Positions 10,160 to 18,951 of a stretch of DNA of 64,000 nt are shown in pieces; the first letter of the stretch is position 1; each line of letters begins with the position of its first letter. The stretch comes from Sneathiella marina. Its GTDB lineage: Bacteria; Pseudomonadota; Alphaproteobacteria; Sneathiellales; Sneathiellaceae. The stretch lies in contig NZ_CP098747.1 of NCBI RefSeq assembly GCF_023746535.1, positions 936,364 to 1,000,363 on the forward strand, written 5' to 3'. A model generated the notes under the pieces. It had not been told where the DNA came from, made no database searches, and saw only the letters and a list, made by a program, of their open reading frames with translations. A program made the position numbers and the translations under genes.

Positions 10160-10621
10160 TTAAGCCGGCATCGTTCCGTTAATAAGATAAGCCAGAGCCT
10201 GCACTACCTGGTCGGGCGTGCGGGCCGTCGCTGATGCGGCAGCGTTGACTTCTTTGAGCGCGTGATCATGCTCCGTTGGATGCAGGGTGATATAAGGCGT
10301 GTCCATGGCGGCGGCGAAACCGGCATCAAATGCGGCGTTCCATTGTTTGTATTTTTCCCCAAAGCGCACAACAACAATATCGGCTTCCTGGATCAGGGTC
10401 CCCGTCCGCATGGCGTTGAGGCGGGCGCTTTTGTGGTCATGCCAGAATTTGTCCGGCTCGGCGCCGAATATGGCAACACCGCAATCGTCGCTATCGGCAT
10501 GCACTGTATTTGGCCCGGTGAGCTCCACCGGTAAATTCGTGACTTTTACACCCTCGGCGATGCGTTCGCGCCAGTCACTATGGATTTCTCCGGAAAGATA
10601 GATTGTCCAAATTCGGCTCAT
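10160..10621 (-). CDS. YtoQ family protein
   Basis: A 153-residue cytoplasmic protein recognised by the opening IWTIYLSGEIHSDWRE, the middle DKFWHDHKSARLNAMRT and the EADIVVVRFGEKYKQWNAAFDAG stretch, here quoted from residue 78. These match the conserved YtoQ family, whose biochemical role is unknown; the fold resembles nucleoside 2-deoxyribosyltransferase-like domains (YtoQ_C). It is convergent with the sensor kinase gene, 22 bp away, and stands alone on this strand before the TauE-type permease. Confidence 0.85.
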   Translation of the reverse strand: MSRIWTIYLSGEIHSDWRERIAEGVKVTNLPVELTGPNTVHADSDDCGVAIFGAEPDKFWHDHKSARLNAMRTGTLIQEADIVVVRFGEKYKQWNAAFDAGFAAAMDTPYITLHPTEHDHALKEVNAAASATARTPDQVVQALAYLINGTMPA

Positions 10622-10658
10622 GTCAGTTCCTTTGTAAGTTTGAGGGGCGAGTATAGTC

Positions 10659-11492
10659 TCAGGCGAGGGCGCGGTAAATCAGCATAACACCGATCAGCAT
10701 CACTAATATCAATACAATTTTCTTGAACGTTACCTGATCCACATGATGCCGTACCTGGGTGCCCGCCCACATGCCCACAAACAAGGGCGCAAGCCCTATC
10801 AGTCCATAGACAATTTCAAGTGGATTGATAAAATTTCCGCCATGGAGACTGGCCATGAGGACAAGGCTGCCGGTAAACAGAAGGACGCTGACAACCGCAA
10901 CAAATTTTTCTTTTTCCAGACCGAGGGCGACAAAAAAGAAGACAGGCAGTGTTCCGTATAGCGTCGTGATACCCCCGACAACCCCGGCAAACAGACCAAT
11001 TATGGGTCCTGTAATTTTTTCCCGATCCGTAAGGAAGGCAAAGGAGATGCCGAATATTTCCAGACTGGCGACGGTAATCAGGAAGCAGCCCACGCTGACC
11101 AATAAATAGGTAGTATTGACCGTCGACAGCAAGTAGACGCCAAAGGGCAGCGATATATAAACCGCCAGCAGCAGTCGCCAATGCCGGGCAATCGTCGATT
11201 TTATATGACCCGTGACGATCATCTGCACGAAATTGGTAATGATCATCGGCAGAACGATAATGGCCACCGCCGACGGCAAGGACATAAAAAAGACAATGAT
11301 CGGAACGGCAATAGTCGGCAGCCCGAAGGCGCTGACACCTTTGACAAACCCGCCCAATGACAAAGCGGTACAGACCACAGCGAGGTGGAATAAGCTGAAT
11401 TCAGGGAGGTATTCTGTGATCATGAAGGATGTGCAGACACGGTTACGATGAAAGAGTTGAAATATTGCTTTACAGCAAACGGATTTATTCAT
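10659..11492 (-). CDS. TauE/SafE family membrane permease
   Basis: Up to 277 residues with about eight membrane segments and the characteristic glycine-rich first helix (SLGGFVKGVSAFGLPTIAVP) that defines the TauE/SafE sulfite/organosulfur exporter family. The family exports small anions such as sulfite or sulfoacetate, or is of unknown substrate. The first 23 residues are polar and basic; an internal ATG at 11423 gives a start nearer the membrane segments and may be the true one. No ribosome site decides between them. Genes around it give no clue to the substrate. Confidence 0.85.
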   Translation of the reverse strand: MNKSVCCKAIFQLFHRNRVCTSFMITEYLPEFSLFHLAVVCTALSLGGFVKGVSAFGLPTIAVPIIVFFMSLPSAVAIIVLPMIITNFVQMIVTGHIKSTIARHWRLLLAVYISLPFGVYLLSTVNTTYLLVSVGCFLITVASLEIFGISFAFLTDREKITGPIIGLFAGVVGGITTLYGTLPVFFFVALGLEKEKFVAVVSVLLFTGSLVLMASLHGGNFINPLEIVYGLIGLAPLFVGMWAGTQVRHHVDQVTFKKIVLILVMLIGVMLIYRALA

Positions 11493-11565
11493 TCAATGCT
11501 TACCCGTTTTAAGCGGGAGTACAAGCAGTAATATTACAAGAGCCTTTGCAGGCAGGAGAAGATTA

Positions 11566-12558
11566 GTGAAAGCATATGTCATTCATGGCGGCGGCGGTAT
11601 CGATGAGCTCAGTCTCAAGGATCAAGATATTCCAAAGCCGGGTCCGGGTGAAATTTTGGTCAGGATGAAGGCCAATGCGATTAATTACCGGGATTTGATG
11701 ATGGTCAAGAATGGCCCGGTTGATGGTCGTATTCCAAATTCCGATGGGGCGGGACTGGTGGAAGAAATTGGCGCTGGCGTGACGGCGTTCAAAAAAGGGG
11801 ATCGTGTCGTCGGTACCTTTTTCCAGAATTGGGACAGCGGCCCCATTCGCGACGATGTTATGGGCAGTGCCATGGGCGGCGCCATTGACGGTATGCTCCG
11901 TGAATATGCTGTCTTGAAAGAAAATGGGGCGCTTCCGATCCCCGATCACATGTCTTTTGAAGAAGCCTCCACTTTGCCCTGTGCCGGATTAACAGCCTGG
12001 AATTGCCTGATAGAAGCGGGCGGGGCCGCAGCGGGTCAGACAGCCCTTCTACTGGGCACCGGCGGTGTATCGATATTCGCGCAACAGATGGCCGCGGCGG
12101 CGGGAATCAAAACGATCCTCACCTCCAGCAGCGACGACAAGCTGGCGCGGGCGCAAACCCTCGGCGCCAATGAGGTGATCAACTATCGAGATATCCCGGA
12201 CTGGGAGGCAGAGGTCGCCAGGTTGACGGCCGGTCACGGCGTGGATGTCGTCGTGGAAGTCGGCGGGGCCGGTACCCTTGCCAAATCCGTCGAGGCCGTG
12301 CGCATTGGCGGACGTATCTCACTGGTTGGCGTGCTGACCGGTGGGCAGATGGATCCCACATCGATCATGCGTAAATCTGTCCGGTTGCAAGGTGTTTATG
12401 TAGGCCCTCGCGATATGTTCGCGCGTATGAACGCCGCCTTGATCCATAGTGACATCCATCCGATCATTGAAACGGTGGTGGATTTCAAGGACGCGAAAGA
12501 CGCCTATCGCTTAATGGAAAGCGGTCAGCATTTTGGCAAGATTGTTATTTCAATATAG
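11566..12558 (+). CDS. Zinc-type alcohol dehydrogenase-like / quinone oxidoreductase (MDR family)
   Basis: A 330-residue medium-chain dehydrogenase/reductase starting with GTG after an AGGAGAAG ribosome site. The GroES-like N-terminal half includes KANAINYRDLMM, and the Rossmann half has LLGTGGVSIFAQQMA near residue 165 for NAD(P)H binding. The cysteine and histidine that hold catalytic zinc in alcohol dehydrogenases are not present at the expected positions, so a zinc-free NADPH:quinone or enone reductase is more likely. It is the first of three genes (MDR, FAH, serine hydrolase) on the + strand with gaps under 50 bp. Confidence 0.87.
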   Translation: MKAYVIHGGGGIDELSLKDQDIPKPGPGEILVRMKANAINYRDLMMVKNGPVDGRIPNSDGAGLVEEIGAGVTAFKKGDRVVGTFFQNWDSGPIRDDVMGSAMGGAIDGMLREYAVLKENGALPIPDHMSFEEASTLPCAGLTAWNCLIEAGGAAAGQTALLLGTGGVSIFAQQMAAAAGIKTILTSSSDDKLARAQTLGANEVINYRDIPDWEAEVARLTAGHGVDVVVEVGGAGTLAKSVEAVRIGGRISLVGVLTGGQMDPTSIMRKSVRLQGVYVGPRDMFARMNAALIHSDIHPIIETVVDFKDAKDAYRLMESGQHFGKIVISI

Positions 12559-12585
12559 GGCCATGGCCCGGATCAGGAGAAGACG

Positions 12586-13431
12586 ATGAAATTATTACGC
12601 TATGGCCCGAAAGATCAAGAAAAACCCGGTGTTCTGGACGCAGATGGTGTTATCCGCGATCTCAGCGGGATGATTGATGACATCACCGGCGATACGTTCA
12701 CCGGGGGTGATCTGGAGCGCCTGGAGGCCATGGAATTCGAAGATTTACCGGAAGTTGACGGCAATCCAAGGATCGGTCCCTGTGTTGGAAATGTGGGAAA
12801 GTTTATTTGCATCGGCTTGAATTATTCCGACCATGCGGCAGAAGCCGGACAAACACCGCCAGATGAGCCCATCGTTTTCATGAAAGCCACCACCGCCATC
12901 AATGGCCCCAATGATGATGTGGAAATCCCGCGGACGTCGCAAAAAACCGACTGGGAAGTGGAGCTTGGCTTTGTCATCGGCAAGCGCGCCAAATATGTCG
13001 GTGTCGCCGAGGCGCTGGACTATGTGGCCGGCTATTGCACCGTCAATGATGTCTCGGAGCGTTCCTTTCAGTCGGAGCGTTCCGGTCAATGGACGAAAGG
13101 CAAAAGCCACGATACTTTTGGCCCGATCGGCCCCTGGCTGGTGACAGCCGACGAGGTGCCGGACCCGCAAGTGCTGGATCTGTGGCTGGATGTTGATGGC
13201 GACCGTAAGCAGACCGGCAACACCTCGACCATGATTTTCGATGTGGCCACCATCATCTCGCATCTCAGCCAGTTCATGACCCTGGAGCCCGGGGATGTGG
13301 TGTCAACGGGAACCCCGCCCGGTGTCGGTATGGGGCATAAGCCCGACCCGATTTACCTGAAAGCCGGGCAGACTGTAACCCTGGGGGTCGAGGGGCTGGG
13401 AATGCAGACACAAAAAATGATACAGGCTTAA
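12586..13431 (+). CDS. Fumarylacetoacetate hydrolase family protein
   Basis: A 281-residue cytoplasmic enzyme of the FAH superfamily. It shows the motif CIGLNYSDHAAEAG at the entry to the catalytic domain (near residue 75), FMKATTAINGPNDDVEIP, the metal-binding EVELG near residue 125 and STGTPPGVGMG near the C terminus. Members act as acylpyruvate hydrolases, 2-keto-3-deoxy sugar acid dehydratases (e.g. L-2-keto-3-deoxyfuconate or -xylonate) or decarboxylases; the sequence alone does not decide which. It lies 27 bp after the MDR gene and 46 bp before the serine hydrolase gene, so a small catabolic operon is likely. Confidence 0.9.
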   Translation: MKLLRYGPKDQEKPGVLDADGVIRDLSGMIDDITGDTFTGGDLERLEAMEFEDLPEVDGNPRIGPCVGNVGKFICIGLNYSDHAAEAGQTPPDEPIVFMKATTAINGPNDDVEIPRTSQKTDWEVELGFVIGKRAKYVGVAEALDYVAGYCTVNDVSERSFQSERSGQWTKGKSHDTFGPIGPWLVTADEVPDPQVLDLWLDVDGDRKQTGNTSTMIFDVATIISHLSQFMTLEPGDVVSTGTPPGVGMGHKPDPIYLKAGQTVTLGVEGLGMQTQKMIQA

Positions 13432-13477
13432 TCCCGACAGTTTCGCCGAACGAACAAAAAGAAAAGGACGCGGAAAA

Positions 13478-14695
13478 ATGAATGTAACGCAGAAACCTGA
13501 ATCCCAAGGGTTCAGCACGACCCGACTTGAGGTCATTACCGACTGGATGAACCGCTATGTGGAGGAGGGCAAACTGGCCGGCGCGCAGGCAGTGGTCGCC
13601 CGCCGTGGCCAGATTGCCTATGCAAATTCTGTCGGGTTGTCGGATATGGAAAATAATATTCCATGGAATGATAATACTCTGGCGCGCTTTTACTCCATGA
13701 CCAAACCGGTCACTTCCGTTGCCTTGATGATGCTGTTTGAGAAAGGCCTGTGCCATCTCGACGATCCGGTGGAATGGTTTATTCCCTCCTTCAAGAAAAT
13801 GCGGGTCCTGCGGCCCAATGCCCAATCCATAGAGGATACGGAACCGGCAACAGTCAAGCCGACCATCCGCCATATGCTGACCCATATGTCCGGCCTGACA
13901 TATGACTTCAATGGTGGGATACTGGGCGAGGCCTACGCTGCCGCCAAAATGGATTTTGGGCCCCGTCGTGGCACGCTGGAAAGCCAGGTCGACAAGCTGG
14001 CTGAGTTGCCGTTGCAATTCACACCGGGCGCGCGCTGGAACTACGGCGTCTCAACGGATGTGGTCGGCCGGTTGGTGGAGGTGATTTCCGGATCGGACTT
14101 ACGAACATTTCTTGATGAGTATATACTGGGACCGCTGGCAATGACGGATACCGCCTTCGATGTGCCCGATGACAAGATTGACCGGTTTGCCTCGCTTTAT
14201 GGCCGGGGGCCGGATGGGAAAATAAAACTCCTTGATGCCGCCTCGAAATCCGTGTTCCGCGCCGGACGCACGGAATGCTACTCAGGTGGCGGTGGATTGA
14301 TGTCCACGGCCGGGGACTATCTTAAATTTGCCGAGATGATCCGCCAAAGAGGCGCCTATAACGGCGAGCGGTTGCTGGGATCCCGCACCGTCGATTACAT
14401 GACCCGCAATCATCTTGTGGGGGATCTGGCGGATAACGGTCAGCCTGTCTTCTCCGAGATTTCCTTTGAAGGGGTCGGTTTCGGCCTTGGCGGCTGGGTT
14501 ATGCTGGACCCACCCAAATCCCAGATGATGGGTTCCGTGGGAGATTTCGGTTGGGGCGGTATGGCAAGTACGGTGTTCTGGGTTGATCCGGTGGAAGAAA
14601 TGACCGTGCTGTTCCTGACCCAGCTTGCCCCCAGCAGCCAGTATCCGTTGCGCAAGGAATTGCGGACCCTGGTGCATCAGGCTTTGGTCGATTAA
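13478..14695 (+). CDS. Serine hydrolase, beta-lactamase class C family
   Basis: A 405-residue protein of the class C beta-lactamase/esterase (EstB-like) family. The nucleophile motif is SMTK with Ser73 and Lys76. The second motif region is RWNYGVSTDVVGRL, where Tyr is kept but the following Asn is not, and the HTG-like region reads FGWGGMASTVFW. This pattern suggests an esterase or lactonase rather than an antibiotic-degrading beta-lactamase. No signal peptide is evident, so it is probably cytoplasmic. The stop overlaps the convergent VOC gene by four bases. Confidence 0.88.
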   Translation: MNVTQKPESQGFSTTRLEVITDWMNRYVEEGKLAGAQAVVARRGQIAYANSVGLSDMENNIPWNDNTLARFYSMTKPVTSVALMMLFEKGLCHLDDPVEWFIPSFKKMRVLRPNAQSIEDTEPATVKPTIRHMLTHMSGLTYDFNGGILGEAYAAAKMDFGPRRGTLESQVDKLAELPLQFTPGARWNYGVSTDVVGRLVEVISGSDLRTFLDEYILGPLAMTDTAFDVPDDKIDRFASLYGRGPDGKIKLLDAASKSVFRAGRTECYSGGGGLMSTAGDYLKFAEMIRQRGAYNGERLLGSRTVDYMTRNHLVGDLADNGQPVFSEISFEGVGFGLGGWVMLDPPKSQMMGSVGDFGWGGMASTVFWVDPVEEMTVLFLTQLAPSSQYPLRKELRTLVHQALVD

Positions 14696-15096
14696 ATCTC
14701 CGCATAGATTTCCAGCACATTGCCATCGGGGTCGCGAAAGAACAGGGTGCGATGGCCAAAGGGTTGATTGGTCGGCGGGGAGAGGAGATCAATATCATGG
14801 TTGAGCAGTTCATCGGCGCATCGATCAACATTGGATACGGAAACCCTGAAAGCCAGTTGAAGGACCGCGCTGCCGGCCGGGAGGGGCTTGTCGGTCGTTG
14901 TCCGTTTTGGATTGGCAAGGGTCAGGGTGTTGGGGCCGACCTGATACTCGATCCAGTCACGCGAGAGTTCCCGATGCAGTTCGAACCCCAGAATGTTTTC
15001 ATAGAAAGATCGCATGGCCTCCATATCGCGGACATAGATGACTGTGTAGTCGATTGCCCTGATGGCATTGAAGGCCGTACTTTTCGACATGACCAT
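14692..15096 (-). CDS. VOC family (glyoxalase/bleomycin-resistance fold) protein
   Basis: A 134-residue vicinal oxygen chelate protein. It opens with AIDYTVIYVRDMEAMRSFYE, followed by the typical VLGFEL-like turn (ILGFEL), and ends with the second metal-ligand region FFRDPDGNVLEIYAE. Family members include glyoxalases, dioxygenases and resistance proteins that bind a metal between paired beta-alpha-beta-beta-beta units; the substrate is unknown. A start at the third codon (Met3) is possible. It is convergent with the serine hydrolase and may share its catabolic context, though the overlap alone does not prove that. Confidence 0.85.
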   Translation of the reverse strand: MVMSKSTAFNAIRAIDYTVIYVRDMEAMRSFYENILGFELHRELSRDWIEYQVGPNTLTLANPKRTTTDKPLPAGSAVLQLAFRVSVSNVDRCADELLNHDIDLLSPPTNQPFGHRTLFFRDPDGNVLEIYAEI

Positions 15097-15114
15097 GAAC
15101 TGGTTCCTGTTTTT

Positions 15115-15142
15115 TTGACATGTTAATAAGATGTCGTACTAT
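15115..15142 (+). promoter_or_regulatory. Candidate sigma70-type promoter
   Basis: TTGACA at 15115-15120 is followed after 16 bases by TACTAT at 15137-15142 on the + strand. The first hexamer is perfect; the second matches the consensus at four of six positions. It points toward the broken acyltransferase gene, about 265 bases away. A second isolated TTGACA lies at 15308-15313 with no convincing -10 element. The stretch 15143-15407 is AT-rich and holds no coding region that I can support. Confidence 0.3.
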
Positions 15143-15407
15143 CGGTTGTTTGGGCCGAGAACTTGAATAACCGAGTCCGGATTTTAGCCTGTAGGACTCG
15201 AATTTTGAATAGAAAAATATAACTATTATAATATAATTAACCAGTTTTAAATTATAAGTGTGAAAATTGCACCATTACAATATCTTAGGCGGATTACTGT
15301 CATCTATTTGACATAAAAGCTGATCAAAAACTTCATTATTTGGTCATTGACCTGTCATGGGAAATTGCGAAAACCCTCCTCATGAAAAAGCAAAGAGGAG
15401 TAAGGAA

Positions 15408-15762
15408 ATGGACCCAATTCGGGTAAATAATCTGGAAGTGCGATTGGCGCATTCCGTTGCCGATCTGAACGCGGCTCAGGCTTTAAGATACCAAATTTTC
15501 TATGGCGAAATGGGGGCATTTCCCACAGGGATCAGTCACGAGCTGAAGCGTGATGTGGATGGGTTCGACCAGATTTGCGACCATCGGCGATGGCGCGGTT
15601 ATCGATCGTGACTTTAATACGGTCGATGTCTGTATCATGGTTGAAACGAGTAATGTCACGGACAAATATGCCCGGCATTTCATGGGTCTGGCCAACCCTG
15701 TCCCGGTTGCCGCCGCGGGTGGCTTTGCCTTGCCGCTGCGCGATGTTCCTAGCGGTCCGTGA
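15408..15762 (+). pseudogene. OlsB-like acyl-ACP N-acyltransferase, internal deletion
   Basis: The start at 15408 follows a clear AGAGGAG site. The first 60 residues (to DGFDQICDH at about 15581) match the N-terminal part of the OlsB/GNAT family, which transfers an acyl chain to ornithine or a related amino acid to make phosphate-free membrane lipids. The frame then stops at 15611. From about 15584 a different frame encodes IGDGAVIDRDFNTVDVC and VTDKYARHFMG, which match the C-terminal end of the same family. About 150 middle residues, including the acyl-transfer core, are missing. This is an internal deletion with a frame change. The remnant ends inside the convergent LysE gene. Confidence 0.7.
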
Positions 15763-16351
15763 TCAGGCGAATGCCCAGCAGGCCAAGAATAACCGCTGCG
15801 ACGCGGTCGATATAAATCTTCGCTTTCAGATACGGGCCACTGATCGCGGGGGTGCTCATGACAGCGGCCAGAGTAGAGTAACAAATGATCTCCACCAGCA
15901 GGTGATTGACGACGATAAAGGCGTTTTCAATCGGGCTCAGGCCGGCGGGAAAGATAACGATCAGGACCGCTGCAGCAAAGAGCACGGACTTCGGGTTGAG
16001 CAGATTGATCATCAGCCCCTGACGGAAGGCGTGCGTGGTGGGCGTCGCGGCAGGTTGAAGGCGCTGCCGGGCGCCTGCCCACATCCGAACAGCGACATAG
16101 AGCAGATAGACGGCGCCGCCGACTTTCGCCGCCGTATAGGCCCAGGGAAAAATCTTGAACAAAGCCTCCAGCCCGAGAAGCGCCGCCAACGTCCACAACG
16201 CGGCGACCAGTCCCAGTCCGGCCCCGATAGCCAGACCGGCGCGGCGGCCGGAGGTCAAGGTGGTGCGGATCGCCACCAGCATGGCCGGGCCGGGGCTGGC
16301 AATGGCGGCAAGCACCGCAAGATTAAAGGCCAGGATATGCTCAAAGGTCAT
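15749..16351 (-). CDS. LysE/RhtB family amino-acid exporter
   Basis: A 200-residue membrane protein with about six helices. The N-terminal motif SPGPAMLVAIRTTLTSGRRA (residues 20-39) and the central GLMINLLNPKSVLF are diagnostic of the LysE/RhtB family, which exports amino acids or their derivatives by proton antiport. The exported compound is not predictable. Its start overlaps the end of the upstream VOC gene by four bases, so the two form a transcription unit. Its 3-prime end overlaps the acyltransferase remnant by 14 bases. Confidence 0.92.
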   Translation of the reverse strand: MTFEHILAFNLAVLAAIASPGPAMLVAIRTTLTSGRRAGLAIGAGLGLVAALWTLAALLGLEALFKIFPWAYTAAKVGGAVYLLYVAVRMWAGARQRLQPAATPTTHAFRQGLMINLLNPKSVLFAAAVLIVIFPAGLSPIENAFIVVNHLLVEIICYSTLAAVMSTPAISGPYLKAKIYIDRVAAVILGLLGIRLITDR

Positions 16352-16809
16352 GCGTCGTCTCCGCCGGGGGTTGCTTTAACCGGGATATCTGGCACCCATA
16401 AATAGCCATCGGGGTCCATAAGATAGGCTTCGCGCAATCCGTGCGGTTTATCCATGGCACCCGCCAGAACCGTGTCCTCCCGGGCCCGCGCCCTGGCCTC
16501 TGCCCTGTCGGGATCGCAGCCATGCAAGCGTAATTCGGCGCCGATCCCGCGCACCTGCCCCGGGGCGAGGCTGCCGCTCAGCGGATGGTCTGAATAGGTA
16601 TGATCCGCATGCAGCATCCAGCTTGCGCCATAGCCCGTGAGGACGGCGAAATCCGGATCCGCATACACCACGCTTGCGCCCAGCACGTCCTTTTGATAGG
16701 CCACGGCGCGCGCAATATCGCGGACCAGGAGATTAACCCCAAGCCCGGTCAGCGACCGGCCATATTCCGGTGCCGGCATCCATGGATCGCCCTCGCGTTT
16801 TTTCACCAT
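16348..16809 (-). CDS. VOC family protein
   Basis: About 153 residues of the vicinal oxygen chelate fold. It has GLGVNLLVRDIARAVAYQ followed by a turn, a central HADHTYSDHPL and the C-terminal REAYLMDPDGYLWVPD typical of glyoxalase-like domains. The start at 16809 is chosen because a TAAGGAG site lies seven bases upstream; a further upstream ATG at 16836 would include this site in the coding region. The gene overlaps the LysE gene by four bases. The function is unknown; it may modify or detoxify a small molecule that its partner exports. Confidence 0.85.
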   Translation of the reverse strand: MVKKREGDPWMPAPEYGRSLTGLGVNLLVRDIARAVAYQKDVLGASVVYADPDFAVLTGYGASWMLHADHTYSDHPLSGSLAPGQVRGIGAELRLHGCDPDRAEARARAREDTVLAGAMDKPHGLREAYLMDPDGYLWVPDIPVKATPGGDDA

Positions 16810-16929
16810 CGGGTATCTCCTTACCAAGGGAGGCATTTAACATCGCGGGGTTTTTACGGTCAAGCCATGTTCTCCTTCTGCAAAACCGGCTGGTCTCCCG
16901 CCTGTGGGCTGTATTTTAACAAAGTCAGA

Positions 16930-18030
16930 TCAATCCTTGAGATCGATTAACAGCATGTCCGTATAAGGTTGCTGATTGCCCCCTGTTCCAGCCGACATAG
17001 GCGTGGCCGTCAGGAGCGGTATTGTGAGGCTGTTTTCCGAGGTTTTTGACAGTCGGCTGAAGGATGTTTTCTCGTCGTCGGGCTTTTCCAGCTTGGATCC
17101 GCTTTCGATTGTGAAGAGCGGTGTTTCTGCGGGAACGAAGGCCTCCAGATAAATATGCTGGGCCTCAAGTAACCCTGTCTTGTTCAATGCCGTCCTTTCG
17201 TCAAAGACAAACTCGATAATCAACATTGATATTTCTTTTGATAACAAGCTGTTATTAAGTAAGCAGCGTAAAACTGAATGCCACTTGATCTGGCCCAGCA
17301 CAATGCTGGCAAGGCTATCAATTTTCAGATCGTCACACAGCAGTTGCTCAAGATCTATTGCCGACGTATTTTGAGCATTCCAGATCCACCCTTGCGGATT
17401 TCGGATCACAGCATTGATCAGTTCTTTGCTGTCAACAAATTGCTGGAGTCCCGGTCGCATCCGATTGTACCCATAGTACAAAATACCGGCCCCCCCCAAT
17501 CCGCATAACAGGGCAAGGACACCCATTAAAATAAGAGTACCGACAGTATCTTTAATCCTGTTCTCGGTTGCCCCTTTTATAAGTAACGTGACCATAACCA
17601 CCAGGAATATTATGAGGATGATTACAAAAATAGAGGCGGTTGCTCGATAGGGCCTGACTTTTTCTGATTTCTGATTTTCCAGATATTTCTCGATCGTGCT
17701 GCTTGTAAAGACGTTATCTGCAAAATCTTCTATATATTTCAGGTAAGGCTTGGTTATTTCTTCAAAAAACAGGTCCTGTATTTCCTCCTCATTGGCGTTT
17801 CGCGTGTTTTCTTTAAAAACGTCATAGGCCTGTTGTAAAATGTCATTGAACTGCGTCCTGTTTCCCTCGTTGCCGACAAGTTCTCCAAACAGAAAATGGA
17901 CGCATTTGTCGGTTATTCTGAACCTTGCACCACCGACCAGATCTTTCCATTCATGGGATTTGATATAGTCTTTGTCCGGCCGCCTGTTTCCCGTTTTATT
18001 GATGACGTAGCCAAGAAGCTCTTCGATCAT
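16930..18030 (-). CDS. Membrane protein of unknown function
   Basis: I do not recognise this protein. From Met at 18030 it has about 366 residues; an earlier start at 18147 would add 39. The N-terminal 125 residues are soluble and rich in charged and aromatic residues. Two membrane helices follow (SIFVIILIIFLVVMVTLLI near residue 129 and LILMGVLALLCGLGGAGILY near 165). The C-terminal 180 residues are again soluble, with LPLL-poor, Ser/Thr-rich sequence near the end. The start at 18030 has an AGAGGG upstream but with long spacing. It lies downstream of the ABM-domain membrane gene on the same strand, and both look AT-richer than their surroundings. Confidence 0.65.
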   Translation of the reverse strand: MIEELLGYVINKTGNRRPDKDYIKSHEWKDLVGGARFRITDKCVHFLFGELVGNEGNRTQFNDILQQAYDVFKENTRNANEEEIQDLFFEEITKPYLKYIEDFADNVFTSSTIEKYLENQKSEKVRPYRATASIFVIILIIFLVVMVTLLIKGATENRIKDTVGTLILMGVLALLCGLGGAGILYYGYNRMRPGLQQFVDSKELINAVIRNPQGWIWNAQNTSAIDLEQLLCDDLKIDSLASIVLGQIKWHSVLRCLLNNSLLSKEISMLIIEFVFDERTALNKTGLLEAQHIYLEAFVPAETPLFTIESGSKLEKPDDEKTSFSRLSKTSENSLTIPLLTATPMSAGTGGNQQPYTDMLLIDLKD

Positions 18031-18218
18031 TTTCTGCGTATCCCTCTGGTGAGTTCCAACTTGTGCTCCCCAGAACAACGCATTGCAAAGCCCATATGTG
18101 AAAGATATTCGGGAGGGGCCTTGTCTTGAGCGGCATTGATACGTCACTGGACGCTTCAGAGGATTTACATCCCCCTCTCTTTGCAGACAGTCGCGCCGTC
18201 ATTTCTGATGTTGTTGAG

Positions 18219-18809
18219 CTACCTGCTGTTGGAAGATCCTGCATAAAGCCAGGGCCGCAAGGCTTTGCCAAGCAGCGGCATAATTGGCCAGGCGAGCAGG
18301 CTGGATAAAATCACAACAGTTATCAAGGTCTGTACGGGTTTGGGTAACCCCCCAATAATCGGCGCACCAAGACCCAGTAACAGAAGAAGCATGGGATAAA
18401 CACCAATGATGCTGAGAACGACACGTTTCCAGTAAGGAGGGATCACCATTTTCCCGGTCGCGTCATGATCCACCCATAGCTCAAGCCCTGCAGCTTCCGC
18501 ATATTTGGGCGGCTCGCCCGTCAGCTTCTCAATTTCCTTCAGTTTCAACACAATCTGTGGAGATTTCCATACTTCCGTGAAATTCACCACTGCAGAAAAT
18601 CGAAGAATGACCGTATATTCAGTTTGTTCAGGCGCAATATGACGGACAACGTCAACCGTCTGGAAATTCGGGAGTTGCCGAATGATATCATGAAGCTCCT
18701 TGACTAAAATTTCATAAGCCGGCTGATGCTCTGTCAATACATGATTAGTAACAATCAACACGGTTGATCCATCTGAGTTTCCGTCCTGAGAGAGTGTGTG
18801 ACTACGCAT
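18219..18809 (-). CDS. Antibiotic biosynthesis monooxygenase-domain membrane protein
   Basis: A 196-residue protein with a ferredoxin-like ABM domain in residues 15-115 (strands such as VLIVTNHVL, FQTVDVVRHIA and YTVILRFSA) and two C-terminal membrane helices (VLSIIGVYPMLLLLLGLGAP and LITVVILSSLLAWPIMPL). Soluble ABM domains catalyse oxygen-dependent reactions without cofactor or bind heme. Membrane-anchored versions (COG3224-like) are uncharacterised. It precedes the unknown membrane protein on the same strand with a gap of about 70-190 bp depending on that start. Confidence 0.8.
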   Translation of the reverse strand: MRSHTLSQDGNSDGSTVLIVTNHVLTEHQPAYEILVKELHDIIRQLPNFQTVDVVRHIAPEQTEYTVILRFSAVVNFTEVWKSPQIVLKLKEIEKLTGEPPKYAEAAGLELWVDHDATGKMVIPPYWKRVVLSIIGVYPMLLLLLGLGAPIIGGLPKPVQTLITVVILSSLLAWPIMPLLGKALRPWLYAGSSNSR

Positions 18810-18951
18810 CGTCTATCCCTTTTCGTCTGGCCATAACGGTAAAAAGAGCCCTTTGATACCAATAGAGTAAACTATGGCGCCACAAATGAAATAGTTAGAC
18901 GATGTTTTCTGAAACTTGATGAGCCGGTAACTGGACTCTAACAACCCGGTA

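Noticed and set aside
15575-16405. Long + strand frame (276 codons) opposite the LysE gene
   Set aside because: It is a shadow of LysE; only its first part overlaps the acyltransferase remnant, and in a different frame from the remnant's coding signal.
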